A DNA stretch of 64,000 nt, from assembly GCA_013350335.1 (NCBI GenBank), contig CM023538.1, positions 46,928,201 to 46,992,200 on the forward strand. The letters run 5' to 3'. Positions 22,931 through 35,247 of this stretch are shown piece after piece. A program made the translations under genes and the position numbers. The notes below the pieces were generated by a model. The model searched no databases, was not told where the DNA came from, and saw only the letters and a list, made by a program, of their open reading frames with translations. The DNA comes from Chimonanthus salicifolius (lineage: Eukaryota; Streptophyta; Magnoliopsida; Laurales; Calycanthaceae). Numbering within the stretch: position 1 is the first letter of the stretch; each line of letters opens with the position of its first letter.

Positions 22931-25115
22931 TTTTTTTTTTTCTTTTAACTAGATGATTTAGAAAAGGAACCAAAAAAAAAAGAAAAAAACCACAAGACCT
23001 TGTTAGAGCTCAATCCTCCTTATAAATTGATCTGTGCTTTACAATGGCATTCCTTCTAATCTGCCGCATTCAAGTTGAAAGCCCCAGGTGTTCTAGAACA
23101 AGATTGACCCTAGAGGAGGAGGGGGGTGAATAGGGCAATCTCCGATTTGTTGGTCCTTGTAAAATTTACTTAATTAATTAACCAATTTGCAGTGAATACA
23201 AGTCAATCAAGTATGTGTGTGTGTGTGTGTGTGTGTTAGCAATTGTGATTAAATAAGAATTCAAACAACTAGCTCTAACACCACAAGACCAATATAAAGT
23301 GGTTCGGAGTAAACCCTCCTACATCCACAAATGGACTCACCCAACCTTGGGCTATCCCAATTCACTAAATGAGGAATTACACCCTCACAAATAGAGTAAG
23401 AATTCCACCTAACTCGATTGACTGGGAATTTCACTCAATCCCTAAGATTTTGAATGGTTCAACCTATCCCAGTTTACGTCCTTATCCCTCTATTTTTTAG
23501 AGTGGTTTGATCCCTCGATCTAGTCCACTCTATAAGATGATTTATGAAACTAAAATCAAACACTAAGAAGCACTTGCCTTGTTCAACTCTCTTGATGTAG
23601 ATAAGTGTTTCTTGAAGAATCTCCCAATGTGATGTCGTTCAATGACAAAGATGTGTCGAGTATGTCCAATCACCATCTATGGGAAGAATGATTCTAGGAT
23701 TATAGCTTTGCCAATGGAATCCTAGACAAGTTTCCTCCCCCTCTCTCTCTCTTTCTGTCTTAATCAAAAGATTGGATCTCAAATGGTTCACAATTATTTA
23801 GTGAATAGAGAGAGGTTGAGATCCTCTCGGAATGCCTTTCTGATTTTCCTATTCAAGGCTCTAAGGTTTCCAACCAAACTCATCAAAGTTTGGAGAATAT
23901 ATAGGCATCCAGAAAAATCCAGCTTGGGGTCACCGATGGGTCGGTACTGTCGATGGGTCAGTACTTAAAATTTTCCTGTTGTAATGTAACCGTTAACGTT
24001 TAATGCACTTCCAACGGATATAAAATGGTCATTACTATTGTGCAAATTTTAAATTTATAACTCGCAAGCATACGAATCAAATTAGAGTATAGAGATATGC
24101 AAGTGCCAGGTCGAACCCACAGGGACTTGATTTTAGAATGAACGAGAAAACAAATTAAAAAGCCTAACAATTTAATCTTAATGTAGTTAACACTTTTTTC
24201 ATGGAGGATGGTTGAAATAAACATGCAAAAATTAATTAAAAATACTAAAGAAATAGAGATTGAATCAAGTGAAAGAAATTACTAAGGCATCGGACTCTAC
24301 CACCATTAAATATATAATCTTCTAATTATTTATTTATTAATTCCCAAGTTTTAAAGATTTAAACATTCGAGCACATTAATATGGTGTTCAAAAATTGATT
24401 TTCCTTCGCCTAAAAGTGTAAATTCTAAGAATTCAATGTATCCTATCTTAATTCAAAATGGGTCAAAGCTCTTCATTTAAGCACACTCTCTTTCATATTT
24501 ACTTTTAAACCTACAAAACACAAAGCTATACTAATTAGATAAAATTAAATCAAATGAGATACTAACAATTATAAATTTAGGAGTAAAATATGTAATAATT
24601 TTACACTCCTCAACTGGCGGGTCGACAAACTTATGTTTGATTTGTCATTCTTGTCGATTGTATTGAACTGAGGCAAAACCATGCAGACAAATTTTCAAAT
24701 CCAAAAACTTGTCAAACCCATGTTGACATGTCGGTAACATCAATGGGTGGGTCTTGATACTTTCGATGGGTCTGTGACCTCGATATGTCTTTCTGAGAGT
24801 AGACCAGAGTTCTAAGTTCCAGAGCTCACTCAACCTAGGTCGACATGTGCTCATCGATGGGTCGTTCTGTCCTCATCGATATGTTGATGTACACGTGACA
24901 CTCGATCTGAGAGCAACCCATAATGACAGTGTATCCATTCCTGAACCTTTGTCAATCCAGTCTATGTGTCGAATACCAAGATGGGTCTGTCCTATCTCAC
25001 CGATGGGTCGGTGGACTCAACGTATCGACCTGACAGTTTACCAGATTTTAAATATTTGTCCCATCCGGTTCTGTGACTGTCTCGAGTGCTCAAAGGCTTG
25101 TTAATGTTATTAGTA
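22931..25115. repeat. Noncoding repeat DNA with GATGGGTCGG motifs
   Basis: It contains the GAGGGGGGTGAATAGGG motif common to a plant repeat family (near 23118-23136), a GT microsatellite and a second copy of the CTCGCAAGC..ACGAA segment (about 24060). Several copies of (G)ATGGGTCGG(T) also occur (for example near 23936, 23954, 24857, 25003). No protein-coding domain is recognised. Confidence 0.4.
23214..23236. repeat. GT microsatellite
   Basis: About 11 uninterrupted TG units. Confidence 0.9.
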
Positions 25116-25120
25116 ACATG

Positions 25121-25291
25121 TGTTGGAATATATTTAGATTATCCTAATTATAATGTAATTAGGATTCTAGTTTGATTTTATCTCTATTAAGAGATCTGTT
25201 TAGATTAGAAGTGTAATAGCCCTAGGGTCGGCTAAGGCTATATATAGTTGTGTAATACTCTTTAATGAATACAATTTTCTCTTTTGTAACA
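25121..25291 (+). repeat. 5' LTR of the 25-28 kb element
   Basis: 171 bp, TG...CA, with a TATATATAG box about 50 bp from its end. It differs from the 3' LTR at a TATATATAG/TATATGTAG site and at a TTTTGTAACA/TTTTCTAACA site. Confidence 0.9.
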
Positions 25292-25304
25292 TGGCATCAG
25301 AGCC
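25292..25304 (+). other. Primer-binding site
   Basis: TGGCATCAGAGCC directly after the 5' LTR. It differs at one base from the usual plant TGGTATCAGAGCC complement of initiator Met-tRNA. Confidence 0.8.
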
Positions 25305-27349
25305 AGAATTTGTTCCTATTGAGTGAGGCTCAATAATCACGTCTCTTCTTCTCTCCCTCTGCCGGAGATACATCCGCAGAGGGAGGGAGGGAGTGAGAAA
25401 CATCTCGTGGGTTCTGCACGGCACGGTCGTACGAAAGGAGGGACTTGTAAGTTCATCCTCAGTGAAATCACACTGCTGCCGATGCCTTTTTCTGCTATCT
25501 TAGACACTTGTCCTTCTGCACCCCTTTGTCCTGTCGTGTACTGTCTGATCTGCCTCCCGTCGTCCAGATCTGGACTCTCCATATTCCCTTCATTCGCTGG
25601 TTGCCTTGTGTGAAGATTCGGTGCTTGCTTTGGCAGATCATCTTCCCAACTCAAGATCTGGACCTTGCTTTGGCAGATCTGAAATCCAGATCTCCTTTTG
25701 TGACTGCACCATCGTCGTTCGCATTAGATGGATGTCACCTATTGTTCCAGATCCGAAATCACTGCTGCTTCCGCTTCTGCCGGGCCTCTGTTAGCCTTTT
25801 CCACGCTTCGCTATTGTTTGGCGTGATACGCCTGATATGGATGGTTTTAAGCTTCTTGAACATTTTGGGCTTGAAATGGATTTGCCCGTTATCATGATGT
25901 CTGCAGATCCACAAATCCATCCTTTCTACAGACCCGTGACTTGTCTTTTTTTCCTTGTTGCATTGCACATGGAGATCAACAAAAAGCAAGAGAATTGTTG
26001 TTGTTCAAGACCCAATTGCCGTTGGTGCTGTTTTTTTGTTGCCCAGAAGCCATCATGCAATGGAAGAAAGAAAAAAAAAAATCTATTCTCAGTTTTGTGG
26101 CAAGTCTAATTTTGGGTTGCTGATTGCATACCACTATCAGATTTTGATCTGGTCACAAATCATCTTATTTTTGAAGTGTGGGGATTGCTTTCCCATGGTC
26201 TGTTCTGTTCCTCGCCGTCGTGGCCTTGTCGTTTCCAGATTTGGTATGTTCTCAAAACCCAAATCTCAGTTGGAAAGCCCGCCTGATCGCCCATGCTACC
26301 AGATTTGCCGCTATCAGAGGCTGCCCTTTTGCAAGGCCAGGCGTACATCTCCTTCACGCCGCTGCTCCTTTCCGATCATCACTGATTTAGGCGTGAGAGA
26401 TTCCAGATCTGTGCTAGGCCCATTTTCTTTATTCATACTGAACATATTTTGCTGTCACCACCTTGCTCTACTAAGGAGGGAAAAGAAACTATTGCAGACA
26501 TCCTCAGTCGATTACCATCTTTTATGTCGATTATTCATGTGGCATCAGGAGGAGCCTTTTGAATCCACCCTATAGCGATGTGCAAATAACAAATTTCAGC
26601 AACCTGTATTCAGTCCAGATTTGAGTGGGTTGTTGGACAGATCTGTTTTTTTATTGTTCTCCTGGGGACATTCAGAGCAATGTCGATTGGGGTCCTAGTT
26701 GTTTCAGAGATTTGTTCAGCCTCATGTTGAGGTGAAGTTCATTGATATTCATATTCAATTTCCAGTGTGGGACAGTGACTTAATATTGGCTTTGGAGATC
26801 AGTTTGAGTATAGTTCCCAGCATACAGTTTATCTTGGGTGCATTTTCATGGGATATATATTCCACGATTCTTGAGAAAGCAAACATAATTGCCTTTTCAA
26901 GTTCAAGCTTTGGTCCAGGTGGTGAAGAGCTCATCAGGATCATCTCATCTCTGCATCATTACTTCAAACCGCTGTTATTTTGCAAGAAATTTGCCTTGCC
27001 TCACAGTTGTTTACAGACAGATTGCCTTCTCCCATCCTCTGTTTTGCCCAGTGTTCAGATATGTTTATGGACTACTCTGGTGTTTTGTCCACCAATCACA
27101 ATTCAGACTTAGATTTGTTGTTTATTCTCATCACGATCTACGAGATATGTGCCAAGAAGAAAGGGGGAGAGTTGAAGAAAGGGACACAAATTGCCCTTAC
27201 TTTGTTGCTGAAGAAGGGACACAACTTGTCCTTCGTTCGAGCACGCCTTATTTTGTCGTTTCTTGAAAATGAGAATGACATGTTTTGGACACATGTTCAT
27301 TTGTTGTGGAATTCATCCACTCCTTTTATCTAGAGGACTGATTCGTCCC

Positions 27350-27695
27350 CATCATTTGTTGGCCTTTTATGGTTGCAGTCCCATTTGCTGGCCTTTCATG
27401 GCTATAGCCCCATTTGCTGGCCTTTCATGGCTACAGCCTCATTTGCTGGCCTTTGATGGTTACAACCTCATTTGCTGGCCTTTCATAGCTACAGTCTCAT
27501 TTGCTGGCCTTTGATGGTTACAGCCTCATTCGCTGGCCTTTCATGGTTACAGCCTCATTTGCTGGCCTTTCATGGTTACAGCCCCATTTGCTGGTCTTTA
27601 TGACTTCAGCCCCATTTGCTAGTCTTTATGACTTCAGCCTTTATTTGCTGGCCTTTATGGCTATAGTTATTGTTCGTTGGCCTTTACGATCTGAT
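27350..27695. repeat. Tandem array, 29-bp unit, about 12 copies
   Basis: The unit reads approximately CATTTGCTGGCCTTTCATGG plus TTACAGCCT, repeated head to tail with point differences; the later copies are 28 bp. The unit is not a multiple of three, so frames through it rotate and are not coding. It lies inside the non-autonomous element, about 400 bp before its 3' LTR. Confidence 0.9.
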
Positions 27696-28078
27696 TAATC
27701 GATGTGATGGCTTCAGCCTTTTTTTGGCATTTATTATACCCTTATTTTTCAGGTCATTCGTCGCCTGTATTTATCGCATATTGCGATCACTATTTTTGCC
27801 GGACAACTATCTTTCGGCCACTATCGTCGCCTGTGCCAAGTTCTTTGTTTCAGGCCGCCATCTGTGTTCGCCGCCTGTCATTTAGCAGCGAATCAACGCT
27901 GCCACATAAACACGTATTTGCAGCCAGTCAACGCTGCCACCTCAACAAGTTTTGCAGCCAATCAGTGTGCTGCTTCATCAAATCTTCGAGGCCAGTTGGT
28001 GTGCCACTTTTGCAGTTCATCTGCCAATTCTCCATGTTCCAAGCTTTGCGTTCATCCACGCTTCAGCTTGCAGGGGCG

Positions 28079-28249
28079 TGTTGGAATATATTTAGATTAT
28101 CCTAATTATAATGTAATTAGGATTCTAGTTTGATTTTATCTCTATTAAGAGATCTGTTTAGATTAGAAGTGTAATAGCCCTAGGGTCGGCTAAGGCTATA
28201 TGTAGTTGTGTAATACTCTTTAATGAATACAATTTTCTCTTTTCTAACA
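28079..28249 (+). repeat. 3' LTR of the 25-28 kb element
   Basis: 171 bp, nearly identical to 25121-25291. It is followed by ACATG, the same five bases that precede the 5' LTR. Confidence 0.9.
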
Positions 28250-28254
28250 ACATG

Positions 28255-28636
28255 TTCCACTAAGCCTAAGCAAGGTCCACTAAAGTGTGGGTTCCACCTA
28301 AAATCATTTATGGCCAATTTACCTTTGGTGATTGCCATACACTTTGGTGATGCTTGATCTTCCTCTTGATCTTTAGTCTTCACCACCACTTGAGTCTTCT
28401 TTCATGCTTCAATCTTCTGAGGTAAAGCTTCTCCTGTGTCATGTAATTTGACAAACAGGGACTCTGGCACTAACACAAGTAAAAAAATCACCAACTGATC
28501 AATTAAATGAGATAGTACAAATCGTGCTTCGAGACCATGTTAGATTTCAGTCCTCTTGATTGATTGATCTTTGTTTTACAGTGGTTTTCCTTGTAATTCT
28601 GGATTCCTTACTTTTAAAAGCAGCACGTGGTTCTTC
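28255..28636. other. No gene recognised
   Basis: Resumption of the sequence interrupted by the 25-28 kb element (ACATG shared). Only short frames without domains. Confidence 0.4.
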
Positions 28637-28930
28637 CAAAGTTGGACTTTCCAACTTTGATTCCCAGGTCCACATAGTTCATGCTTCGAGTTTTTTCATT
28701 TTGGGTTGAAATTTTGTATAATATAATAGATAATTATAGAGTAAGTTTCACATCTCCCTTATTCAAAATATGAACAAATTTATTTAATTAAATATTTCTT
28801 TTTTAAAAAAATCATGATTAAGTTTTTCCAATCAAGGAAATCAACTAAACCCTAACCCTTTTATTATTCGAATTGAAAAAGGAATGGTTTTCACCGATGT
28901 TGCAAGAACAAGATCCAATCTTGATTGATT
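28637..28930. repeat. Copy 3 of the RLP 3'-flank repeat, internally deleted
   Basis: It starts like 16360 and 29938 (TTTGATTCCCAGGTCCACAT), then jumps to the AATATAATAGATAATTATAG part of the same repeat and continues to the CAAGAACAAGATCC region. The middle of the repeat is missing. No RLP exon lies next to it. Confidence 0.6.
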
Positions 28931-29779
28931 GAGAAGTTTTCTATTATAAATTATTGATTATGTGAAATTTCTTTGGAGTGCAAGGCTCGATCAATCAAGA
29001 GTTGAAAAGGGAAAAGAAAAAGACAAAAAAAAATAAGGATGAGTAATTCCCTATTACAAACTATTGTTGATGAGAAATTTCTTTAAAATGCGAGGCCTAA
29101 CTTTTATAAATTGATACGAAGGTGGACAATTGAAAGATAGATTCATGCATCAGCTCGGGAGAATTGATGTGATGACATATTGATTGTAATTAAAGATTTT
29201 AAACCTCAAATTAGTAACAATGTTTTTAAAATTATTATTTATATTAAAAAAATAGGATGTAATTCAAATCATGATATTTAACTTCTTCAATAAGTAATAG
29301 GCAGTAAGTGAGGCATAGAATTGGTAGAAAGGGAGTTTTAATAAATAAATAATGTGAAAAGAGGTCTAACCAACACACAAGTTTAAAAGAAAAAAAAGAG
29401 TCATGCTTGAAGGTAGGACTGATCAGAAGATGAAAGATTTTAAATAATTGAATAATTCATCCCAGAAACTTTTCTACTGTTTATAAAGGAGTCAGTCGAG
29501 TCCTTCTAATTCTTATTTTCGTTGTTTCTCTTTGTTTTTTAACGATTGCCCCTGCCGTCTGAGTATTAACATCGAAAAGGTTTAAGAGAAATATTTAAAT
29601 ATATTCTAGCATTGAACTTGATCTTGCATATTGGGAATTAAAATGCAAAAGAATAAAATAAAAGGTTAAAATACATTGTGAAAAAGTTTCAATTCAATGT
29701 ACTTTTTCTTCTTTGTAGACCTATTGGGCATGATAATTGCAATGTGTTCCCAATATTTCTAACGGGTATAATAACGACC

Positions 29780-29895
29780 AATATCATAAATATGATTGAT
29801 TTTAAAAAATAAAAATCGAATATCGGTGTTTCCCGCCAACGTCATATCGGCCGATATCGGCAATATCGGTGCTAGAATCAGCCGATATTTTTTTT
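29780..29895. repeat. Palindromic CGATAT-rich insert
   Basis: It contains a perfect 14-bp palindrome ATATCGGCCGATAT at 29844-29857 with further TATCGG and CCGATAT copies around it. It could be a degenerate foldback element. Confidence 0.45.
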
Positions 29896-29937
29896 TTTCC
29901 AGAGTTTATTATTTTCACAATAAAGGGTATTTTCTAA

Positions 29938-30900
29938 GTTGGACCTTTCAACTTTGATTCCCAGGCCCACATGGTTCATGCTTCAAACTTTTTCATTTTC
30001 GATCAGATTTTCTCTACAATTTCGGCATTTCTAGTGGACCCCACATGGTGTTGATTCACTAGATGACATGGCATTTCGAGTTGGGTCCCTCAGGGAATCA
30101 AACAAGTTTGATTTATTGGGCTTTTGAGGCCCAAAAGTATCCTAAATGGGCCCAGTGCCAAATTATGCAAATAGTCCTAGGCCCAAATTATGCAAATTGT
30201 CCCATATTCTGGTACAAATTTGTCCAATGGATTATGTCCAGGTCATCTCTTCCCACCATTGATATGAGCATAAATTCAGAGAGCGAATTCATTAATTTTG
30301 TCCAATCGGGTCGGTTCATTTTTAATTGAGTCGTCGGGCATCAAAATTGGAGAGATTTTGGAGTACGAACGACTCTGCTCTTATAATAAAATGGATAAAT
30401 TGAATTAAATGGAGTTTGAGGTGAGAATGGAGAGATTAATAGAGAGAGTGCCACGTGGGCCTATTATGTCTCCACCCTTGTTTCTTTAATATGATAGACA
30501 ATTATAGAGTAATTTTTACATTTCCCTTGTTCAAAACATGACAATTTTTTAAATTTTATTTAATTAAATATGTTTTTAACAAAAAATCATGATTCAGTTT
30601 TGCAAAAAAAAGAGTCATGGAAGTTAATTCAAACCTAACCCTTTTATTATTCGAATTGAAAAAAGGATTCGGTGAATATAAGAGCAAGATACAAACGAGG
30701 CTTATGGTAAACACGTTTCATGCATCAAGTGTATCATGATTAACACAGCTATATAACCCAAGAACTCTGAAATCATGAGATTTCTTAAAGTGTAGCATAA
30801 ACAGAGCTATAAAATTCATTACATAAACACAACTTTAAAATGTAGCACAAACTCCTTGGTAACGTTGAAATACATAGTATACACTCATAAATGCAAACAA
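29938..30900. repeat. Copy 2 of the RLP 3'-flank repeat
   Basis: Matches 16360-17320. It ends directly at the stop codon region of the intact last RLP exon, just as copy 1 abuts the decayed C-terminus. The open frame at 30063-30329 is not a gene. Confidence 0.7.
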
Positions 30901-30902
30901 AC

Positions 30903-32383
30903 TTAAAAGAAGCGATCTACAACTGAAAACAATTTCATTCTCCAACTCTTACAAATATAAAGAAGAGCAATGCAACCCCAAAATCCTAATGCATAGCCAA
31001 TAACAACACATGAGTAGAAAAATAGAGGATTGTCTGCTACTGTCGATTCATCATTTTCTTTCCTTTGCTCAACTGAGGGTTTTGCTGGGGTATTGGGTGA
31101 ACAATTTCTCTTGAGAGGTTGTCCACAGAGATCTGGATTACCTTCATAGATACTCTCGTTGAATGTTGAAAATTGTCCCTTCGAATATGGAATCACACCT
31201 GAAAGATTATTGAAAGCAACATTGAATGCAGAAAGTGAATAGAGTTGAGTTAATTCCATTGGAATATGACCTGTCAGTTTGTTGTTGGAGAGATCCAAGC
31301 TTTCTATATTCTTCAAGTGCTGAAAGGTTTTTGGAATATCACCAGTTAAGAGGTTGTGAGACAAGTTCAATGATTTTATCTCCTTCAAATATCCAATCTC
31401 TAGAGGAATTTTACCCATCAACTTATTTGAGGAGAAATCAATTCCGATCATCAGAAGAAGTGGAGTGCCTTCATAAGTGAGTTCCATTCCCTTAGTTGTA
31501 AAGGTAGTTCTTAACTTGTAGTGAAAAGCATTATAAGTTGAAGCACCAGTCGTATTGTGATTGACCCAAGCAGAGATATTGTCGAAACAACGAGGTATGT
31601 CTCCAAAAAGATCATTATATGAAAAGTCCAACAACCTAAGTCGTTGCATTTGACACAACTCAGCATGAATATGCCCATCAAACTTATTTCCACCCAAAAG
31701 AAGTGATGCAAGATTCGAAAGCCTAGACAACCAACTTGGTAGAGTACTAGTTAAGAAATTCTCCCTTATATCAAGCACCTGTAAAGAAGAAATGTTTGCT
31801 AGTCCTTGAAAGATCTTGGTCTCAGTGAAGGCATTTTTGTCAAGTAACAAAACTTCCAACCTTGTCATATTGGAGAATGATGGTGCTGTATCAAAGTGCA
31901 GATGATTACTTGATAAGCTTAGGTATTCCAACCCCACACCTTTCTCAAACAACTCCATTGGTAATTCTCCTGAAAATTCATTGCTAGAAAGGTCCAACAC
32001 TTTCAAATTTGATTCCTCATTCTTGTCTGACTGGAAAGTGGTTATTCCTTGTAATGCATTTCCGGACATGTTAAGATATGATAGCTGAACAAGTAGCACG
32101 GAAGGAAGAAGACCTTCAATCATGTTTTCAGAGATGTCAAGGTAGTCGAGATTAGTAGTATTGGTAATCGAAGGAGGAATGTTCCCATTTAAATAATTGT
32201 GGGACAGATCTATTCTTGTAAGAGAGCTCATATTGGTAACCGAAGGAGGAATGCTCCCACTCAGCAGATTACCGGATAGATAAAGATACTTGAGGGAATC
32301 CATGTTGCCAATGCATGGGGGAATTATGCTAAGTGCATTGCTGGCAAGGGACAAGTAAAAAAGTGCCCTCAATTCACAGAATC
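30903..32383 (-). CDS. RLP last exon: LRRs, island domain, C-cap, membrane helix
   Basis: The acceptor TTTTGTAG precedes 32383 and the frame runs 493 codons to a stop at 30903. About ten LRRs of the LxxLxLxxNxLxGxIP type come first. A non-LRR island follows, with WVNHNTTG, Yx8KG (YKLRTTFTTKG) and Kx5Y (KGMELTY) motifs known from plant RLPs. Then come about four LRRs, a C-cap with NPDLCGQPLKRNC, an acidic linker, one membrane helix (FFYSCVVIGYALGFWGCIAL) and a short basic tail KSWRMKLFSVVDRFF. There is no kinase, so signalling would need partner kinases. No premature stop. Several N-x-S/T sites fit an extracellular domain. Confidence 0.9.
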
Positions 32384-33124
32384 CTACAAAATAAATAAAT
32401 TTCAGTGAGCAATTACATAGTTAGTTATATAAATAACTTGTAGCAAAAAATTTGAATGTTCGTAGGAAAACTATTGAAATGATTACTATAAGATTTTTCT
32501 ATGTAACATTAAAGTCCAAATTTTAAAGTTCTCGGTAGAGTATAAAGAAAGGAAAACAATTATTTATAAGTTTTCGAAGAGAAACAAATGAAACGATAAA
32601 CGTCAATGTAATGTTGATGTAAGATAAAGAAACAAAAGGAGAGGTGAAAATGTGTATGAAGTAAAGGTTAAATAGAAATTGATCATGAAAGTGAAATAAG
32701 TGAAAGGATAATGATTGACAACTATGTAAAAAGGAAGTAAAGAAACTTTAGAACTCATACAGAAGTGTGGGTTTTCTGGGTTGAATTGAGGTTATTTAAC
32801 AAAATATTGATTACAAAAGAATGTATAAGGAATGGAGCAAGAGTCTTGTGCTCTTTTTCTATATAAAAAAAAATGAGGATAATTAAAGCTTTTGACGAGG
32901 AAAACTGGTTTGGCCTATGACACAGATTGATGCTAGAAGCAGTTTTTCTATATAAACAACTTGCAAAAAAGTTTTTAGAAAGATGAACAATTTTTATGTG
33001 GTTCTTATTGACATAGAAAAAACTCATAGAAGGTAGTGAGACCAATAATTTCAAAACTATTGAATAAAAAATATATTAATACTGTAAGGAGATTTTGAGA
33101 ATTGATAAGATGACTTCTTCATAC
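32384..33124 (-). other. RLP intron 5
   Basis: 741 bp bounded by GTATGA and TTTTGTAG. AT-rich, nothing else seen. Confidence 0.7.
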
Positions 33125-33277
33125 CTGTAGAATTTAACAAATTGTCGCTTAAATTATTCCCACTCAAATCTAGCCATTGTAATTTTGTTAGGTTGCCTAA
33201 ACACGTGGGAGGCTTGTGATCATCAAAATTATTGTCACTTAGCAACAAATATTCAAGAGCGACCAACTTGCATAAAC
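33125..33277 (-). CDS. RLP exon 5: LRR exon type X
   Basis: 153 nt, acceptor CCTTTACAG, donor GTATGA. It reads LCKLVALEYLLLSDNNFDDH, then LGNLTKLQWLDLSGNNLSDN: two LRR units. Phase 1 at both ends. Same exon family as 38937-39089 and 46467-46645. It joins in frame to the large last exon. Confidence 0.85.
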
Positions 33278-35247
33278 CTGTAAAGGATATGATAGATTAT
33301 TTCAGTCACATATTCAGCACAGACGTTTCCATTTGATGAATGAAGTATCAATATAAAGTACAAATGCTCAAGTCAATACTACATATGGCAAAAGTTAATT
33401 TCTTTTCCTGTTTTATGAAATTGCTTTTTTAATTATTATTTTTAAATACTAGCAAGGCAAAGTTATTAATGTACATTTACACCTTTCATTATAAATGAGA
33501 AATGCCGAGGTTAGTTAGTTTAGAAATGTTTTTGAAAGTCCAGTTAATTGTAGTGTACAGCATTAATATGAGAGTAGAAAAAAGAACAATTCTCTATACA
33601 TAAAAGTATTTTTCAATATAAATAAAGAAATATACTGCTTATGATTGATTCAAGCAATCTATTGGATTTGAAAAGATTATATGTTAAATTTGAAACTTCA
33701 CAATAGTGTTATCAAAACAAAAAATGCAAAATTATTTGCTCTAGAGAGCTTTATTGTTTAGTCATGAAGTGGCTTCTTTTGAATTTTACAACCTATACCT
33801 ATTTTGAATAGTATTTCAATGTTCAAAAATTGTGAAAAATAATGAAGCATTATTTCAACCATTGATGACTGTTTACATTGAATACAGCGATATAGATCTA
33901 TTTGAAAATATTAAAATTTAATTTTAATCTAAATAAATGATTTGAATGGTATGAATTGAGTCAATTAACTCACTAGACTTTCCAAAATTAGTATATCTTT
34001 TATACCTTAAATTATTATATATCTTCCCATGATGAGATTAGTTAGTTTAGAACTGTTCTCTCTCTTTCTTTAGACTCTTTAGTCTTGGGGTGGTTTTTCT
34101 TTCTTTCTTAAAAGGCCAATTAATTGTAGTTTACAACATTAATATGAGAGTAGAAAAAGGAGCATTTCTTTGTATATCAAACATCTTCCAATATAAATAA
34201 AGAAAGATGGAAAGTATGACTGAATAAACCAATCTATTGGATTTGAAAAGATTATATATTAAATTTGAAATTTCACTATAGTGTTATCAAAATAAAAAAT
34301 GCAAAATTATTTGTTTTATAGAACCATTAGTTGATAACATTTTTGAGATATAACTTACACTCAAAAGCTACTAATTAAGATAAAGGTGTCTCAGGTGTTA
34401 TATAGAATCATTAGTTTTTCAAATTAGGCGATGTAAAATTCTCTTGCCACTTCACATCTTTTGAATTTTACAAATTATAATCATGCACGTTTAAGCATTA
34501 TAGTCCTATTTTGAATAGTATTTCAAATTTCAAATATTGTTAAAAAAAACTATGATAAAATAATGAAGCATTATTTCAACTATTGGTGGATATTTACATT
34601 CAATACAAGAACATGGATCAATCCGACAATATTAAAATCTAATTTTAAACAAAATAAATGAGTTGAATAGTATGAACTGAGTCAATTAACTCACAAGAAT
34701 TTCCAAAATTAGTATCTTTTTTAAACCTTAAATCATTATATATCTTCTTCCTATGGTGGGAGTCACTTCGAATCATACAACTCTTTAGTAATTCTATAAG
34801 GAGATTCTCCTCATCTATTCTCCTTACAGTGAAGTGAACCTTTATTTTCTATCTACTAGTTCAAAATTTACTTAATTGTAACTTCGTTATGTACTTAAGA
34901 CAAAATCCCTATACAACAAAGCCCACATAGGTCTCTAAGCAAGCTGAATTCAATGTATCTGTCGTATCTCATTTTGATATAATGCAGTCTGATTGTCTCT
35001 ATACGACTTTGAGAAATAAAAGACATTTTTGGGAATGGGTTCTCAGCTTACTATCAGAACAAATGATGGTAAATCCTTGATATATGTTTTTAATAAAAAA
35101 TCTAAATTTTTCCTCCTTTTTTCTTTTGGATAGATTGATTTTTCACACGGAAAATACAGTTTTGAATAATTTAAAAAAAAAAAAAAGTTATTCAGATATT
35201 TACAAATGAGAATTTATAATGTACATGTGGCCGAATGTGACAAATAC
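33278..35247 (-). other. RLP intron 4, with internal repeat
   Basis: 1970 bp. 33500-33960 and 34030-34690 are diverged direct repeats (shared AATATAAATAAAGAAA, TCTATTGGATTTGAAAAGAT, AAAAAATGCAAAATTATTTG). The same module occurs in segments A and B next to exon type X. Confidence 0.65.

Larger units (their letters stand above)
25121..28249 (+). mobile_element. Young non-autonomous LTR retrotransposon (LARD-like)
   Basis: Two 171-bp LTRs (25121-25291 and 28079-28249) differ at only two positions by eye. The element is flanked by the 5-bp duplication ACATG (25116-25120 and 28250-28254). Directly inside the left LTR is a primer-binding site TGGCATCAGAGCC, close to the plant Met-tRNA type. Directly before the right LTR is a short purine tract CAGGGGCG. 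The 2.8-kb interior contains no gag, integrase or reverse transcriptase, only short frames without domains and an internal 29-bp tandem array. It must have moved using proteins from another element. Near-identical LTRs imply a recent insertion. The + direction is set by primer site and purine tract. Confidence 0.85.

Noticed and set aside
24110..24125. tRNA T-arm-like GGTCGAACCC
   Set aside because: No matching acceptor stem, D-arm or anticodon arm around it; it belongs to a repeated retroelement segment.
25955..26575. 206-codon open frame inside the young LTR element
   Set aside because: Low-complexity composition, overlapping frames of similar length on both strands, no domain. The element looks noncoding.
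27350..27695. CRISPR-like array of regular repeats
   Set aside because: Copies are head to tail without unique spacers, in a plant LTR element.
30903..32383. Receptor kinase rather than receptor-like protein
   Set aside because: The frame ends 15 residues after the membrane helix and no kinase motifs lie downstream.
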